From Rhodoferax sp. (GTDB lineage: Bacteria; Pseudomonadota; Gammaproteobacteria; Burkholderiales; Burkholderiaceae_C), in assembly GCA_028711355.1 (NCBI GenBank), contig JAQTSL010000193.1, positions 1-7,012 of the forward strand: DNA of 7,012 nt, read 5' to 3'. The position numbers were made by a program, and so were the translations under genes. A model generated the notes under the pieces. The model had not been told where the DNA came from and made no database searches. It saw only the letters and a program-made list of their open reading frames with translations. Shown here one piece after another: positions 5,902-7,012 of the stretch; position 1 is the first letter of the stretch, and every line of letters starts with the position of its first letter.

Positions 5902-7012
5902 ATGAAATTTCGCTTTCCCATCGTCATCATTGACGAAGACTTTCGCTCGGAAAACACCTCGGGTCTGGGCATTCGTGCGCTGGCGCAGGCGATCGAATCT
6001 GAAGGCTCTGAGGTGCTGGGCGTCACCAGCTACGGGGACCTGAGCCAGTTTGCCCAGCAGCAAAGCCGTGCCAGCACCTTTATTTTGTCGATTGACGATG
6101 AGGAATTTACCCCCGGCCCCGACTTGGACCCGGCGGTGGTCAACTTGCGCCATTTTATTGAGGAAGTGCGGCGCAAAAACCTCGATGTGCCGATCTACGT
6201 CTATGGCGAGACCAAGACCAGCCGCCATCTGCCCAACGATATCCTGCGCGAGCTGCACGGTTTTATCCATATGTTTGAGGACACGCCAGAATTTGTCGCG
6301 CGCCACATCATCCGCGAGGCCAAAAATTACCTCGAAGGTGTGCAGCCGCCGTTTTTCAAAGCGTTGCTGGACTACGCCGACGACGGCTCTTATTCATGGC
6401 ATTGCCCAGGGCATTCTGGCGGTGTCGCGTTTCTGAAGAGCCCGGTGGGTCAGATGTACCACCAGTTCTACGGTGAAAATATGCTGCGCGCGGATGTCTG
6501 CAATGCGGTCGAAGAACTGGGCCAGTTGCTCGACCACGACGGCGCCATCGGCAAGAGCGAGCGCAACGCGGCGCGTATTTTTAACGCCGACCATTGTTTT
6601 TTTGTCACCAACGGCACCAGCACCAGCAACAAAATGGTCTGGCACCACACTGTGGCCCCCAACGACGTGGTGGTGGTGGACCGCAATTGCCACAAGTCGA
6701 TTTTGCATTCGATCATCATGACCGGCGCCATTCCGGTGTTTTTGAAACCCACGCGCAACCAATTTGGCATCATTGGGCCGATCCCCAAGAGCGAATTCGA
6801 ACCGGCTTCTATCAAGGCCAAGATCAAGGCTAACCCACTGGTGCGACAACACTTGCCCGAGATCGACGTCAACCGCATCAAGCCGCGCGTGCTGACGCTG
6901 ACCCAATCCACTTACGACGGTGTGCTGTACAACACGCAGACGGTTAAATCGATGCTCGATGGTTATGTGGAAAACATCCACTTTGACGAGGCCTGGTTGC
7001 CGCATGCGGCGT
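5902..7012 (+). CDS. PLP-dependent Orn/Lys/Arg decarboxylase (3' partial)
   Basis: A fold-type I decarboxylase of the large AdiA/CadA/SpeC family, which uses pyridoxal phosphate to remove CO2 from a basic amino acid and give agmatine, cadaverine or putrescine. The first 370 codons are visible; family members have about 710-760 residues, so roughly half is present. Residues 1 to about 130 are the N-terminal wing domain, receiver-like, with IVIIDEDFRSE. Next come WHCPGHSGGVAFLKSPVG (H167), ELGQLLDHDG, the cofactor-phosphate loop NGTSTSNK (237-244), RNCHKSI with H264 (the family histidine stacked on the cofactor) and FDEAW (D362, pairing with the pyridine nitrogen). The SxHK lysine that binds the cofactor should lie just beyond the edge. 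GGAG at 5892-5895 supports the ATG. The DEAW motif is closer to arginine decarboxylase AdiA than to the DSAW of CadA or SpeC, so arginine is the favoured substrate, but this is unproven. No antiporter gene is visible. Confidence 0.93.
   Translation, partial: MKFRFPIVIIDEDFRSENTSGLGIRALAQAIESEGSEVLGVTSYGDLSQFAQQQSRASTFILSIDDEEFTPGPDLDPAVVNLRHFIEEVRRKNLDVPIYVYGETKTSRHLPNDILRELHGFIHMFEDTPEFVARHIIREAKNYLEGVQPPFFKALLDYADDGSYSWHCPGHSGGVAFLKSPVGQMYHQFYGENMLRADVCNAVEELGQLLDHDGAIGKSERNAARIFNADHCFFVTNGTSTSNKMVWHHTVAPNDVVVVDRNCHKSILHSIIMTGAIPVFLKPTRNQFGIIGPIPKSEFEPASIKAKIKANPLVRQHLPEIDVNRIKPRVLTLTQSTYDGVLYNTQTVKSMLDGYVENIHFDEAWLPHAA

Noticed and set aside
5781..6026. N-terminal extension of the NfeD-like protein
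   Set aside because: It is antisense to the decarboxylase start and polar, whereas a good ribosome binding site precedes the ATG at 5780 and short NfeD proteins begin with the membrane segment.
6394..7005. Minus-strand open frame of 203 codons at the right end
   Set aside because: Antisense to the decarboxylase, whose plus-strand frame has intact family motifs throughout.
1..7012. CRISPR array, tRNA, rRNA, insertion sequence or phage genes
   Set aside because: No regularly spaced direct repeats, no cloverleaf-like sequence, no transposase or integrase motifs and no terminal inverted repeats with target duplications were seen.

Overview
The window looks like a chromosomal segment of a betaproteobacterium, most likely a member of the Burkholderiales close to Comamonadaceae such as Rhodoferax or Polaromonas. 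The basis is the moderately high GC content, the style of the proteins (endonuclease-type MutL with a DMHA motif, short NfeD next to a QmcA-like SPFH protein) and two AT-richer patches resembling a repeat I remember from that family. The genus is inferred from memory, not from a search. All the genes have recognisable families. I see no phage, transposase, CRISPR array, tRNA or rRNA.

Layout. (1) Positions 2-1606, plus strand: the 3' part of a membrane-bound class III adenylate cyclase with an extracytoplasmic CHASE2 sensor, cut by the left edge. (2) Positions 1608-2240, plus: a secreted FecR-domain protein whose ribosome binding site lies inside the end of the cyclase gene. (3) Positions 2264-4282, minus: mutL, convergent with the FecR gene across 23 bp. 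(4) Positions 4283-4422: a 140-bp gap holding a strong terminator-like hairpin whose T-run touches the mutL ATG. (5) Positions 4423-5331, minus: a QmcA/paraslipin-type SPFH protein. (6) Positions 5346-5780, minus: a short NfeD-like membrane protein, first gene of an nfeD-qmcA operon. (7) Positions 5781-5901: a divergent intergenic region. (8) Positions 5902 to the right edge, plus: the N-terminal half of a PLP-dependent Orn/Lys/Arg decarboxylase, cut before its PLP-binding lysine.

Working together. The cyclase and FecR-like protein probably form one envelope-sensing unit that makes cAMP. NfeD and the SPFH protein are a known membrane-microdomain pair. MutL is the mismatch-repair endonuclease and is the third gene downstream on the nfeD-qmcA strand, but it appears insulated by the terminator-like hairpin. 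The decarboxylase belongs to amino-acid catabolism, acid resistance or polyamine synthesis and is transcribed divergently. I found no convincing new biological system. The points most worth a second look are the hairpin and T-run abutting the mutL start and the AT-rich repeat-like patch in the MutL linker.
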